A stretch of DNA of 31,273 bases from a virus. The notes below the pieces were generated by a model that worked only from the letters and a program-made list of their open reading frames with translations, searched no databases and was not told where the DNA came from. Location of the stretch: positions 1-31,273 of IMG/VR virus record IMGVR_UViG_3300048918_000169; one strand, 5' to 3'. Shown here in pieces: positions 1-8,783 of this stretch. Within the stretch, counting starts at the first letter, position 1; each line of letters opens with the position of its first letter. The position numbers were made by a program, and so were the translations under genes.

Positions 1-27
1 CGGCGCTTCACGGCGCCGGGTCTTTTT
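1..27 (+). terminator. Rho-independent terminator at the left edge
   Basis: A perfect 6-bp stem (CGGCGC, 1-6, with GCGCCG, 13-18) closes a 6-nt loop and is followed by GG and then TCTTTTT. The stem may extend beyond the window. It lies 20 nt before the tail chaperone gene, so it probably trims transcription between the preceding structural gene, likely the major tail protein, and the less abundant chaperones. Confidence 0.7.
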
Positions 28-47
28 GCAACTGAGGGAATCCTGCC

Positions 48-461
48 ATGCAACTCTCCAAAGAACAGATCCTCGCCGCCGAAGATCTCGATACCGTCAT
101 TGAGCCGGTACCGGAATGGGGCGGCGATGTCACGCTCAAGATGCTCAGCGCCAAAGAACGCATTACCTGGGAGCAGGAAGTGTTCCCCGATGGCGTGGTC
201 AATACCGAGAAGTTCCTGACCTCGCTGGTCGCTCGCTCGCTGGTCGACGAGAGCGGCGCGCGCATGTTCAGCGACGACGAGCTTGATGCGCTCGGCGCCA
301 AGAATCCCGCCGTCATTGCGCGCCTGCGTGAATTGGCGGCCAAGCTCAACAAAATCGGGCAGACCGACCAGAAGGAAGCGGAAAAAAACTCCGCCGCCGA
401 CTCGGCTTCCAGCGACAGTTCCAACTCGCCATCCGACTCGGCTACCCTCACCCCGACCTAA
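48..461 (+). CDS. Tail assembly chaperone, gpG-like
   Basis: This 137-residue protein is the zero-frame product of a G/GT tail chaperone pair, which in lambda-like phages coats the tape measure protein and recruits tail tube subunits. Identification rests on position (directly before the tape measure gene), size, an acidic folded first part, a low-complexity Ser/Asp/Ala-rich end after residue 114, and the frameshift site within the gene. A GAGGG motif lies upstream of the ATG. The stop TAA overlaps an ATG of the second frame (TAATG). The sequence alone gives no strong family match to gpG, so the call is mostly from context and the frameshift. Confidence 0.8.
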   Translation: MQLSKEQILAAEDLDTVIEPVPEWGGDVTLKMLSAKERITWEQEVFPDGVVNTEKFLTSLVARSLVDESGARMFSDDELDALGAKNPAVIARLRELAAKLNKIGQTDQKEAEKNSAADSASSDSSNSPSDSATLTPT

Positions 462-634
462 TGCTCCGATGCCTCAGCTCCGCTCAATTGACGGAGCTGA
501 TCGCGTACATGGACATTGAAGCTTTCCCCGGTGCGTTGACGAGAGAGGAAGCGGTCGAGAAGGACAAGCAAGATCGTACCGCCATTCTTAAAGATCGCAT
601 GCAACGCGGCCTATTCGGAGGAAAGCCCAAGTGA
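48..634 (+). CDS. Tail assembly chaperone GT fusion (via -1 frameshift)
   Basis: Slipping back one base at 383-389 joins the first 114 codons of the G frame to an open stretch from 389 to 634, giving a 195-residue fusion. The added part has no stop and contains the sequence LGYPHPDLMLRCLSSAQLTE followed by a Tyr-Met-containing helix. It resembles the HPD-Y-L...LT..QL.EW.AY core of the T part of tail chaperones (DUF4035-like, recalled from the family). The T part could also start alone at the ATG at 461 (57 residues). Its TGA overlaps the GTG of the tape measure gene. By analogy with lambda, the fusion would be a minor product essential for tail assembly. Confidence 0.8.
383..389 (+). promoter_or_regulatory. 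Slippery heptamer A_AAA_AAC for -1 frameshift
   Basis: In the reading frame of the upstream gene the bases read GAA AAA AAC, which places a canonical X XXY YYZ heptamer exactly in register. After a -1 slip both tRNAs can re-pair with AAA, and the new frame is open to 634. A short GCCG/CGGC stem (396-406) begins 6 nt downstream and may or may not stimulate slipping. The -1 direction and the position near the end of G match the lambda-type arrangement. Confidence 0.88.
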
Positions 635-3600
635 CCACTGTAGCGACACTCGATACCGTCCTGCGGCTCAACTCCGCGGCATTCCGCCAAGGGATGACCG
701 ACGCCGCTGCCACGGCGAACAAGTCGCTCAGTTCGATCCAAGCCACTGCGCAAGAAACCGCCAGCGTGCTCCTGTCGCTAAAACGCGCAGCGGGCACGCT
801 CGGCGAGCTGTATCTCGTCAAGGAGACGGTCGGCTCCCTCGTGGACGCCCAGAAGCAGCTCCAGGCGATCTCGTACACGTTTCAGGCCGCGACCGGCAAC
901 ATCATGCAGGGTGCGCAGGCCTTCGACTTCGTGCGCGCCGAGTCCGAGAAGCTCGGCCTATACCTGCCCGACGCCGCGCAGGGCTTCGCCAAGCTGAGTG
1001 CCAGTGCGACGGCGGCCGGCGTTACGATGAAGGATCAGCAGCAGCTCTTTGACGCCTTCGCCAAATCGGCCACGACGCTTCACCTTTCAACAGATAACAG
1101 TAACCGTGCATTGCTCGCCCTCGAGCAGATGTTCGCCAAGGGCAAGGTGCAGGCGCAGGAGTTGCGGCTCCAGCTCGGCCAGGCCATCCCCGGCGCCGCG
1201 CAGCGGTTCCAGAATGCCGTCATGCAGATGACGAAAGGCACGGATCTCGCCGGCAAGTCGTTCGATCAGCTGCTCGAGGAAGGCAAGCTCACCACGTCGC
1301 AGTTCTTGCCGGCGCTGATCACGGCGCTCCAGCAGACGAGTCAGGGCTGGGAGGGTGCGAGCCAAGGCTTGCAGGCCAGCCTCAACCGGCTCCAGACCGC
1401 ATGGTTCAACCTAAAGACGGAAGTGTCGACGGGGCTGTTCAGCGACGTGGTCACGGGCGGCGCATCGCTGCTGGCCAGCAACCTGACGCACATCGCCTCG
1501 CTCGTCGGCATCATCGGCGCCAGCGCCGGCCTGCGTGCGCTGGGCCAAGGCCTCGGCGGAGCCGCTGGGAAGGCCAGCAACGCGATCCAGCAGGCGCAGG
1601 GCACCAGCATGGCGGCTACCGCCGAGCGCGAGTATCAGGAGCGCTTGCTGGCCCGTGCGACGGCTCAGGTAGAAGCCGCTGAGTCCGCAGCGTTGCTCAA
1701 CAACCTGACGATGGAGTCGGCGGCGTCGTCATTGCAGGACGCCAAGGCTAAGGAGATCGAGGCCTTTGGCATCAAGGAAGTCGCCACCGCAGAAATGCAG
1801 CGCATCGAGACGGCCATTGCGCTCAACGAGCGGCTGGCCACGGGTGCGGCGGCTGAGCGCACCGCCATCGCTCTGAACGCGGAGCTGGCCACGGCCACGC
1901 AAGCGGCCACCATCGCCGAGCAGCAGATGACCGCGGCCATCGTCGAGCAGACTGCCGCGCGCGCCACCTTGGCCCGTTCCAGCGCGGCCCAGGCCGGTCT
2001 CGGCGCCGTTACCTCCGAAGCAGTCGCGCTCGAGGCCGCTGCCGCGAAGGCCGCTGCCGGCGCCCGCGTGGTCGAAGCGGAAGTGACCGGCCTCTCGGCG
2101 GCGATTCGCACGGGCGCAACCTCGTTTGGCCAATTCGCGCTGGCGCTGGCCGGCGGCCCGTGGGGTTTGGCGGCGATCGCGATTGGCGGCGTCACCTACG
2201 CGATTTACGACGCCATCGCCGCGCACAAGGCCTACGACTCCGAGTCGGTGAAGCAAGTCGAGTCGCTCCAGCAGATCGCCCAGGCCGCCAACGATGCGGC
2301 CAAGGCCTATGGCACGTTCGGCGACACGCAGAAGATCTCGACGCTCGCCGAGCAGTCGAAGTCGGATCAGGACGCCATCGGCAAAACGAAGGCGGAGATT
2401 GCTGATCTCGAAGATCAGATCCGTCATCTGCAAGATGCGCAGGGACAGCAAGGTGGCGGCGGCATGCTGGCCGGCTTGCACCTCGAAGAAATGCAGGATC
2501 GCTTGGCCAAGCTCAAGGCCTCGCTGCCCGACACCGAGACGGCGGTCGGCAATCTCGACAAGGCGATCAGCGGCGGCCTGACGCCAGCCGTGGACGGCCT
2601 GAAGAATGCGATCGCCACGCTCAAAGACGGCGGCTCGCTGTGGGACGCCATCGGCCAGCTCGCCACGCCTGACGATATCAAGAAACAGCAGAAGGCCATC
2701 GAAGACGCTCAAACGGGCGCCGCGACCGCGTTCGCGAATATCAGCGGCATGGTCAAGTCGATGCAGACCAAGCTCGACAATGACACGCTGACCAACGTGC
2801 AGAAGGTGCAGAAGACCTATAGCGAGGGCCTTCGCAATCTCTCGATCGCCACGCCGACTGACAAGCTGCCAGATGCGTTGAACGCTGCGCGTGACCAGGC
2901 GTCGCTAGCTTTTAGCACCGCGGCCAAACTCGACGCTGCCGAAGCGGCGAAGAAAAACGCCTCTGCGTTGAATGCCGAGGAAAATCAGTACAAGTCCCTG
3001 ATAGCCACGATCAATGCGCGCATCACGCAAGACAAGCAGGCGGAGATTGATCAAACGTCGCTGACGGCCGCGCAGAAGTTGTCGATCAATACGATCGCGC
3101 AGCTCAACGAAGGCCACACCAAGCTCAGCGCCGCCGAGCAGGCACGCGTGCGCGCATTGCTCGCCGTGGCCGTCGCCCAGGGCGAAGCCACGCGGGCTTC
3201 CGAGCTTCAGCGTGACGCAGACAAGGCATTGCTCGACAACCAGCGCCAGCTCACGGAGCTTGCCGAACAGCAGGCGCGCACAAATGCACGCACGCTCGAG
3301 GGCGCCGATCAGTCGAGCCAGTGGAACGATCAGAAGAAAGGGATCGAGTCGATCCAAGACCAGTATCGCCAACTCCGCGTGGAAGCCGACAAGGCCTATG
3401 AAGCGCAGAAGCTCCAGAAGGGCGATAGCGATATCTTGGATCAGCAGCACCTCGATACGCTCCAGCAGATCACGCAGGCGGAAAACAGTGCCATCTCCGC
3501 GCAGCAAAAGTTCTACTCCGATCAGACCGCGCAGCAGAGTGATTGGATGATTGGGTATAACAAGGCGGTGAATCAGTTCGCGGCGGACCAGCAGAATGTT

Positions 3601-4152
3601 GCCGCGACGGCGCAAAAATTCACCAACGATGCGATCAGCAGTTTCAGCGAAAACTTCACCGCTTTTGCCACGGGTGCAAAGACGGCCAAAGAGGCAGCGT
3701 TGGATTTCTTCTCGAGTCTGCTCGAGGAAGCCATCAAGGTCCAGACCAACCGTGCGCTCGCTCAGCTGCTTGGCGGCGGTAATACCGGAGGCGGCAGCGC
3801 GACTGGCGGCGGCAATGACGTGAGCGGGTGGGCCGGGTTGTTCCAGGCCTTCATGGGCAGCTACTCTACTTGGGGCGGTGTGGCCAGCGGCGGCGGTGTG
3901 AGCCCTGGCGGCATCTATCGCGTCAACGAGAACGGACCGGAAGTCGCCACGTTCGGCGGCAAATCGTTCTTGATGACGGGCAACCAGCCCGGCTATGTTA
4001 CGAACGCGCAGCAGGTGCGTGACGGGGGCAACGGCGGCGTGACGAACGTGACCAATATCATGGTTCAGCCCACGTCGACGCGTCGCACCGCCGAGCAGAT
4101 CGCCACGGCCAATGCGCGCACGCAGCGCATCGCCACTTCGCGGAACGGATGA
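631..4152 (+). CDS. Tail tape measure protein
   Basis: This is the longest gene of the window (1173 residues) and lies directly after the chaperones, as tape measure genes do. The protein sets tail length and is ejected during infection. Residues about 75-270 form the N-terminal tape-measure region. Hydrophobic, Gly/Ala-rich segments at about 278-315 and 501-530 could act in membrane passage. Long Ala/Gln-rich coiled-coil stretches fill most of the rest. Residues about 970-1050 resemble the lambda tape measure C-terminal domain (YNKAVNQFAADQQN, then SSFSENFTAFATG). The GTG start is supported by GGAGGAAAG upstream and overlaps the previous TGA. A Gly-rich linker near 1050-1070 precedes the C-terminal tail. 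Confidence 0.95.
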   Translation: MTTVATLDTVLRLNSAAFRQGMTDAAATANKSLSSIQATAQETASVLLSLKRAAGTLGELYLVKETVGSLVDAQKQLQAISYTFQAATGNIMQGAQAFDFVRAESEKLGLYLPDAAQGFAKLSASATAAGVTMKDQQQLFDAFAKSATTLHLSTDNSNRALLALEQMFAKGKVQAQELRLQLGQAIPGAAQRFQNAVMQMTKGTDLAGKSFDQLLEEGKLTTSQFLPALITALQQTSQGWEGASQGLQASLNRLQTAWFNLKTEVSTGLFSDVVTGGASLLASNLTHIASLVGIIGASAGLRALGQGLGGAAGKASNAIQQAQGTSMAATAEREYQERLLARATAQVEAAESAALLNNLTMESAASSLQDAKAKEIEAFGIKEVATAEMQRIETAIALNERLATGAAAERTAIALNAELATATQAATIAEQQMTAAIVEQTAARATLARSSAAQAGLGAVTSEAVALEAAAAKAAAGARVVEAEVTGLSAAIRTGATSFGQFALALAGGPWGLAAIAIGGVTYAIYDAIAAHKAYDSESVKQVESLQQIAQAANDAAKAYGTFGDTQKISTLAEQSKSDQDAIGKTKAEIADLEDQIRHLQDAQGQQGGGGMLAGLHLEEMQDRLAKLKASLPDTETAVGNLDKAISGGLTPAVDGLKNAIATLKDGGSLWDAIGQLATPDDIKKQQKAIEDAQTGAATAFANISGMVKSMQTKLDNDTLTNVQKVQKTYSEGLRNLSIATPTDKLPDALNAARDQASLAFSTAAKLDAAEAAKKNASALNAEENQYKSLIATINARITQDKQAEIDQTSLTAAQKLSINTIAQLNEGHTKLSAAEQARVRALLAVAVAQGEATRASELQRDADKALLDNQRQLTELAEQQARTNARTLEGADQSSQWNDQKKGIESIQDQYRQLRVEADKAYEAQKLQKGDSDILDQQHLDTLQQITQAENSAISAQQKFYSDQTAQQSDWMIGYNKAVNQFAADQQNVAATAQKFTNDAISSFSENFTAFATGAKTAKEAALDFFSSLLEEAIKVQTNRALAQLLGGGNTGGGSATGGGNDVSGWAGLFQAFMGSYSTWGGVASGGGVSPGGIYRVNENGPEVATFGGKSFLMTGNQPGYVTNAQQVRDGGNGGVTNVTNIMVQPTSTRRTAEQIATANARTQRIATSRNG

Positions 4153-4153
4153 C

Positions 4154-4771
4154 ATGACTTTCTTCGCTACCACTATTCCGCCGCAGGCCGCTTTCGGTTT
4201 CTCCGGCGGTCCCGAGTTCAGTACGAACATCAAGTCGATGGCGTCCGGCCGCGAGAAGCGCAACGGCGACTGGTCGCAATGTCGGCACAAGTACACCGCG
4301 CCGTTCCAGAACATCACGAATGCCAACTACTTGCTGATCAAGGCGGTGCATCTGGGCATGCGCGGTCGTCTGCATACGTTCTTGTTCCAAGATAAGGCGG
4401 ATTACCAAGCTTCCGCCGAGCAATTCGGTGTTGGCGACGGATCGACGAAAATATTTCAGCTGAGCAAGACATCGAATGCGGGCGGCGGTGCGACCTATAC
4501 GCGCGTCATTACGAAGCCAGACGTTGTAACAGGCATCGTCATTCGCGTTAACGGGACAGTGACCGCCGCTACCGTGGATTCGACGACGGGCCTGGTCACC
4601 TTTTCAGCGGCGCCAGCCAGCGCAGCGGTGCTGACGTGGACCGGTAATTTCTACGTGCACGTGCGCTTTGACAACGATTCGCTGCCTTTCTCGATCGACG
4701 ACAAGTCGGGCTCAACATATATTCAAAACGGCAGTATCGATCTGATCGAAGTCCCCGTGGGAGATGACTGA
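4154..4771 (+). CDS. DUF2460-type distal tail / tail tip protein
   Basis: The 205-residue product matches the DUF2460 pattern: an N-terminal region with FGFSGGPEFST and an RHKYTAPFQNI segment, and a C-terminal stretch FYVHVRFDNDSLPFSI followed by a closing beta strand SIDLIEVP. Proteins of this family sit at the tail tip between tape measure and hub, comparable in role to lambda gpM. Residues 90-168 form a beta-rich module that reappears in the next gene. The ATG lies 1 nt after the tape measure stop; an in-frame extension into the tape measure gene is possible but has no role. The GTG of the next gene follows its TGA directly. Confidence 0.85.
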   Translation: MTFFATTIPPQAAFGFSGGPEFSTNIKSMASGREKRNGDWSQCRHKYTAPFQNITNANYLLIKAVHLGMRGRLHTFLFQDKADYQASAEQFGVGDGSTKIFQLSKTSNAGGGATYTRVITKPDVVTGIVIRVNGTVTAATVDSTTGLVTFSAAPASAAVLTWTGNFYVHVRFDNDSLPFSIDDKSGSTYIQNGSIDLIEVPVGDD

Positions 4772-5923
4772 GTGCGCACTATTCCTTCGCTTTTGGCCGC
4801 GGATCTGGCCAATAACGCCACGACCACGTGTTACCTCCTTAAGGTAACGCCTGTGCGCGAAGGCGTTGCCGTCTTCGGCATCACCACGCTCGATCAAGAT
4901 GTCGTTTATGACGATGGCCTCGGCCCTGTCACGTATAAAACGAAGTCCGGCTATACAGCGTTCGACGTTAGCACCGCTGCCGACATGAGCGTGGACAACA
5001 GTCAAGCACAAGCGCTGGTTGCGACGTACCCCGTGGAAGGCATGACCGTTGCAGGTATCTCCCGCGGCGATTACGACAGCTCGCGCTACATCCAGTACCT
5101 CGTTAATTACGAAGCGCTGGGCCACGGCCATGTGATCATGAATGCGGGCCAGGTTGGCCAGGTAACGCGCATCGACGATCTGACGTGCAACATGGAGATG
5201 CGCTCGTTGACGCAAATCCTGAAACAGAATTCGATCATTGAGCTGACCTCGATCACGTGTCGCGCTCGCTTCGGCGATGTGCGGTGCAAGATGCCTCTGC
5301 GCTGGTACACGTCTTCCGTGGCTGCGGTCGGTACCGAAATCGATCGTGACTTCACGTTGAGCAATTCGCCAGGCTCGTCAGATCCTCCGGGCGGTTCCAC
5401 TGGCCCCGTCACCGGAGTTTTCCTCGGCAACGGCAACGGCGCTTCGCTGAAGTATCAGCTGATCGATACAGCCGGCGAGCCGGTCACCGCTGGCTTCACG
5501 GTGACCCAGATCAAGAGTAACGGTGTCGTGCAACCCGGCACGGCGTACTCGATCAGCGGCACGGGCCTCGTCACCTTCGTCGCGGCTCCGGCCGTCAACG
5601 CGGTGCTGACTTGGAGCGGCACGGTCACCCTGTTCCCGGACGGCTTTTTCTCTCCCGGTGTCGTGCGCTGGCTGACCGGTAACAATGCCGGCAACGAGAA
5701 CGAGATCGAGTCCTACGATGCTACGACTGGCGCCGTTGTCTTGTCGATTCCCACCAATGACGATATCCAAGCCGGCGACACCCTCGAGATCCGCCGCGAT
5801 TGCGATTACTCGAAGGCCATGTGCAAGGACGTCTACAATAACCTGTTGAATATGCGCGCCGAGCCGGAGTTGCCACGTGCTGACGGTGCGGATCTCCAAT
5901 CACCTACGGCACATCCAGCATGA
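4772..5923 (+). CDS. BR0599-type tail tip protein (DUF2163 family)
   Basis: The 383-residue product shows the N-terminal DUF2163 pattern and the C-terminal BR0599 region, with the signature CDYSKAMCKDVYNN near 344-357. It probably plays the role of lambda gpL at the tail tip. Cysteines 163, 172, 344 and 351 are spaced as two CX(6-8)C pairs flanking a beta-rich insert and could bind a metal or Fe-S cluster as reported for lambda gpL; this is inference. Residues about 211-288 are the insert, resembling the module in the preceding protein. The start is GTG directly after the previous TGA. The gene overlaps the NlpC/P60 gene by TGATG. Confidence 0.88.
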   Translation: MRTIPSLLAADLANNATTTCYLLKVTPVREGVAVFGITTLDQDVVYDDGLGPVTYKTKSGYTAFDVSTAADMSVDNSQAQALVATYPVEGMTVAGISRGDYDSSRYIQYLVNYEALGHGHVIMNAGQVGQVTRIDDLTCNMEMRSLTQILKQNSIIELTSITCRARFGDVRCKMPLRWYTSSVAAVGTEIDRDFTLSNSPGSSDPPGGSTGPVTGVFLGNGNGASLKYQLIDTAGEPVTAGFTVTQIKSNGVVQPGTAYSISGTGLVTFVAAPAVNAVLTWSGTVTLFPDGFFSPGVVRWLTGNNAGNENEIESYDATTGAVVLSIPTNDDIQAGDTLEIRRDCDYSKAMCKDVYNNLLNMRAEPELPRADGADLQSPTAHPA

Positions 5924-6348
5924 TGACCGAACAGGAGATCGCAGAATTCGTCGCCGAAGCCAGGCGTTACGTGCAGCTCGCTGTGCGCTTCCGGCATCAA
6001 GGCCGCACTGTGCGCGGCGTGGACTGTGCAGGCCTCGTCTACGTGAGCCTGGTAGCCGCCGGGCATGACCCAATCGACTGCCCGGCCTACGGGCGCGAAC
6101 CGTTTGAACAAGGCTTGCGCGGCTATCTCGTGCGCAACTTCGGTGAGCCGATACCGAAAGATGAAATGCGCCAAGGAGACGTGGTACTAATGCGCTTCAA
6201 AGGGGAGCCGTGCCACGTGGCCATCATTGCCGACTATATCCACGGTGGTCTGTCACTGATCCATTCCTACGCCACCGTTCGCAAATGCGTCGAGCACCGG
6301 ATCGATGCAGAGTGGGACGGCTATATCGTTGAGGTCTTTCGCCCATGA
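5920..6348 (+). CDS. NlpC/P60-type tail-associated peptidase
   Basis: This 142-residue protein is an NlpC/P60 cysteine peptidase, the equivalent of lambda gpK. Such enzymes cut peptidoglycan stem peptides and are built into or help build the tail tip. The catalytic pattern is visible: Cys36 in GVDCAGLV, His99 in PCHVAIIAD and His115 in SLIHSYA. Two ATG codons are adjacent (5920 and 5923). The one at 5920 overlaps the previous stop and either is possible. It overlaps the next gene by ATGA. Length and position between the BR0599-type and hub genes match other siphovirus tail modules. Confidence 0.9.
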   Translation: MMTEQEIAEFVAEARRYVQLAVRFRHQGRTVRGVDCAGLVYVSLVAAGHDPIDCPAYGREPFEQGLRGYLVRNFGEPIPKDEMRQGDVVLMRFKGEPCHVAIIADYIHGGLSLIHSYATVRKCVEHRIDAEWDGYIVEVFRP

Positions 6349-8783
6349 GCGGACAACAAATAGGCAGTACCATCGGCCTGGTTGTCGGCTCCTACTTCGG
6401 CGGCCCGGTCGGCGGTGCAATCGGCAGCGCCATCGGCGGCTACCTCGGCGGCGTCATCGACCCCACGATCGTTAAGGGTCCGAAGATCGGCGACGGCCAG
6501 ACGCAGTCCTCCACGGATGGCCAAGCCATCGCTTGGGTGCAGGGCACCGGCTGCGTCGCCGGCACGATCGTGCAAGTCAGCACGCGTCGCCAGATCCGTC
6601 ACAAGGAAGGCGGCAAAGGTTCCGGTACCGTCCAAGAGACGTTCACTGCGCAGCAGGATTTCGCGATCCTGATCTGCGAGTCATGCGTGTCGCGCGATAG
6701 CGTCATGTCGCAAGTGCTGATGGTCTACCAAGATGGCAAGTTGGTTTACGACGTTCGCCCCGGTTCGGCCATCGCGGCGGACTCCGCGAAATGGGTGGCT
6801 AACGTAGACTTCCTGTTCGGCGGAGAAGACCAGCTCCCGCATCCTACGCTGGAGGCCATCAGCGGGGTCGGCAATACGCCGGCCTACCGCGGATCACTCG
6901 TTGCGGTGTTCAAGAATTTCGACGTGACATCAGTGGGCGATCGCATCCCGCAGTTCCAGTTTGTGGTTGCTTCGGCCGGCTCGCCGCCGATCAGCGTGCT
7001 GTATACGGATAACTTTAAGTACCGGGTTGAGAACACGGCTACCCCCGATTACTCGAGCCCGACCTATGACGATTCGTCTTGGCTAACGGCGCCGGGTGGC
7101 TTCGGCGGTAGCAGCATCATTCCGCAGATCGCCAACACGTACGTTCCTACAGGCTTGCCGGGTCGATCGATATGGTTGCGTAAAGAGCTTCCGGCTGTCG
7201 CGGCGTCTGGTGTGCTCACCGTCCAGACGATCACGGACGACGGCGCGTGGCTATGGGTTGCCGGCACGAATCTCCAGAACGGGTTGATGCTCGGCGGTAC
7301 GGCCACGATTGATCTAGCGACCGTGAGTCCTCCGCTCGTCGTCGTGCTGAAAGCTGTCGATTGCGTTCCCAGCGGCTCACCGACCGGCATCTTCGCCGGC
7401 ATGAACATCAGCAAGCCAGGCGCGGACGTGGGTCAAGTGCCGTTGTCTCTGATCCTATCGCGCATCTCTCTGCGCGGCGGTTTGGCGGCCAGCGATTTCG
7501 ATCTGTCACACGTGCCGGACATCATGGTCGCTGGCTATGTGGTCGCCACGCAATCGAATGCGGCCGATACGATCCTGCCGCTGCTCCAAGCCTATTTCAT
7601 GTTCGGTTCGGAGTATGACGCGCAGCTTCACTACCACGCTTACGGCGATGACTCGACGGTCAATCTGACGATCGACAGCCTGATGGAGCGCGACAATTCC
7701 AACGACGGCCTCGTCACCAGCACGCTGCGCAATCAGGAGACTGAGTTCCCCTCGCGTATTGTCGTCTCCTACTTCGACACTGCGCAGAACTACAAGGTCG
7801 TTAACGTCACCTCGCGCCGCACCGCCTCCACGATCAAGGCGATCGGCGATCAGTCGTTCCAAGTACCCGTGGCCATGGACTCGCAGACGGCTATTCAAGT
7901 CGCCGACAAAGCGATGAAGATCGCCTATGCGTCGCTGCAAGGTACGCTTGAGCTGACCGTCCCCTACGCCGACGATGCAGGCGTTTACCTCTCGCTGCCG
8001 ACCGGTTTTCCGTTGACCTACGGGGGCAAGCGTTACGTGATCGACCAGGCCACGATCAGCCAAGGCACGATCGACTTCAAGCTTCGCTATGACCGACAGA
8101 GTGCGTACACGTCGACCGTGCAGGCTATCCCAGGCAATGCGCCCGCGGTACCGACATCGCCGTACAGCGGTCCGACTTCGATCATGGCGCTTAACCTGCC
8201 TTCGCTGCGGCCGCAGGACAGCTACGGTATTTACATCGCCGCCTCGTCGACGACGGGTTCCCCCAACTGGCGTGGATGCGCCGTCGATATCAGCTACGAC
8301 GCACAAGCCTCGTGGCAACCTGCCGTAAGCGTCACTTACCCCAGCGTGATGGGAACGGTTGCGGTCGCGCAGACGGCGCTCAACGGCAACTTTAAGGTGC
8401 AGGTAAACGGCGATCTGACCAGCGCCACGACCGCGCAGCTCGCCGCCGGGTCGAATGGCTTCGCGGTCATGAACAGCTCTGGCGTATGCGACTTGGGGCA
8501 GTTCAAAAACGCCACCGAGGATCTCGTCACCGCCGGCCTGTATCTGCTCGATACCGTGACGCAAGGCCTGCGCGGCACGACCGGTTCTATCCACACAGTT
8601 GGCCAAGCGTTCACCAATCTCGACGGCGTTTACTTCCTGCCGATCCCCGTGGATTTCAAGGGCAAGACGCTGTATCTGCGCGCCACGGGTTTCGGCGAGG
8701 ACGTATCGGCGGCCACGATCATCAGCTTCGTCTACACTCCCGACACGACCATCATCTATGACGCCGGAACTGTGACGACATGA
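6345..8783 (+). CDS. Tail hub / tip attachment protein with inserted jelly-roll domain
   Basis: The 812-residue protein occupies the position of lambda gpJ. Residues 1-40 are a glycine-zipper hydrophobic segment (GLVVGSYFGGPVGGAIGSAI), frequent at the start of such hub proteins and possibly membrane-active. Residues about 55-210 and 365 onward form the hub proper, including the LILSRISLRGGLAASDFDLS stretch typical of the gpJ-like 'putative phage tail protein' family. Between them, residues about 218-355 look like an inserted galactose-binding-like jelly roll: DDSSWLTAPGGFGG, SIWLRKELP, TITDDGAWLWVAGTNL. Such domains bind carbohydrate, so it may contribute to adsorption. ATGA overlaps join it to both neighbours. 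Confidence 0.85.
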   Translation: MSGQQIGSTIGLVVGSYFGGPVGGAIGSAIGGYLGGVIDPTIVKGPKIGDGQTQSSTDGQAIAWVQGTGCVAGTIVQVSTRRQIRHKEGGKGSGTVQETFTAQQDFAILICESCVSRDSVMSQVLMVYQDGKLVYDVRPGSAIAADSAKWVANVDFLFGGEDQLPHPTLEAISGVGNTPAYRGSLVAVFKNFDVTSVGDRIPQFQFVVASAGSPPISVLYTDNFKYRVENTATPDYSSPTYDDSSWLTAPGGFGGSSIIPQIANTYVPTGLPGRSIWLRKELPAVAASGVLTVQTITDDGAWLWVAGTNLQNGLMLGGTATIDLATVSPPLVVVLKAVDCVPSGSPTGIFAGMNISKPGADVGQVPLSLILSRISLRGGLAASDFDLSHVPDIMVAGYVVATQSNAADTILPLLQAYFMFGSEYDAQLHYHAYGDDSTVNLTIDSLMERDNSNDGLVTSTLRNQETEFPSRIVVSYFDTAQNYKVVNVTSRRTASTIKAIGDQSFQVPVAMDSQTAIQVADKAMKIAYASLQGTLELTVPYADDAGVYLSLPTGFPLTYGGKRYVIDQATISQGTIDFKLRYDRQSAYTSTVQAIPGNAPAVPTSPYSGPTSIMALNLPSLRPQDSYGIYIAASSTTGSPNWRGCAVDISYDAQASWQPAVSVTYPSVMGTVAVAQTALNGNFKVQVNGDLTSATTAQLAAGSNGFAVMNSSGVCDLGQFKNATEDLVTAGLYLLDTVTQGLRGTTGSIHTVGQAFTNLDGVYFLPIPVDFKGKTLYLRATGFGEDVSAATIISFVYTPDTTIIYDAGTVTT

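Noticed and set aside
2905-4326. 473-codon leftward frame within the tape measure gene
   Set aside because: Antisense shadow of a strongly supported gene; no domain or ribosome site.
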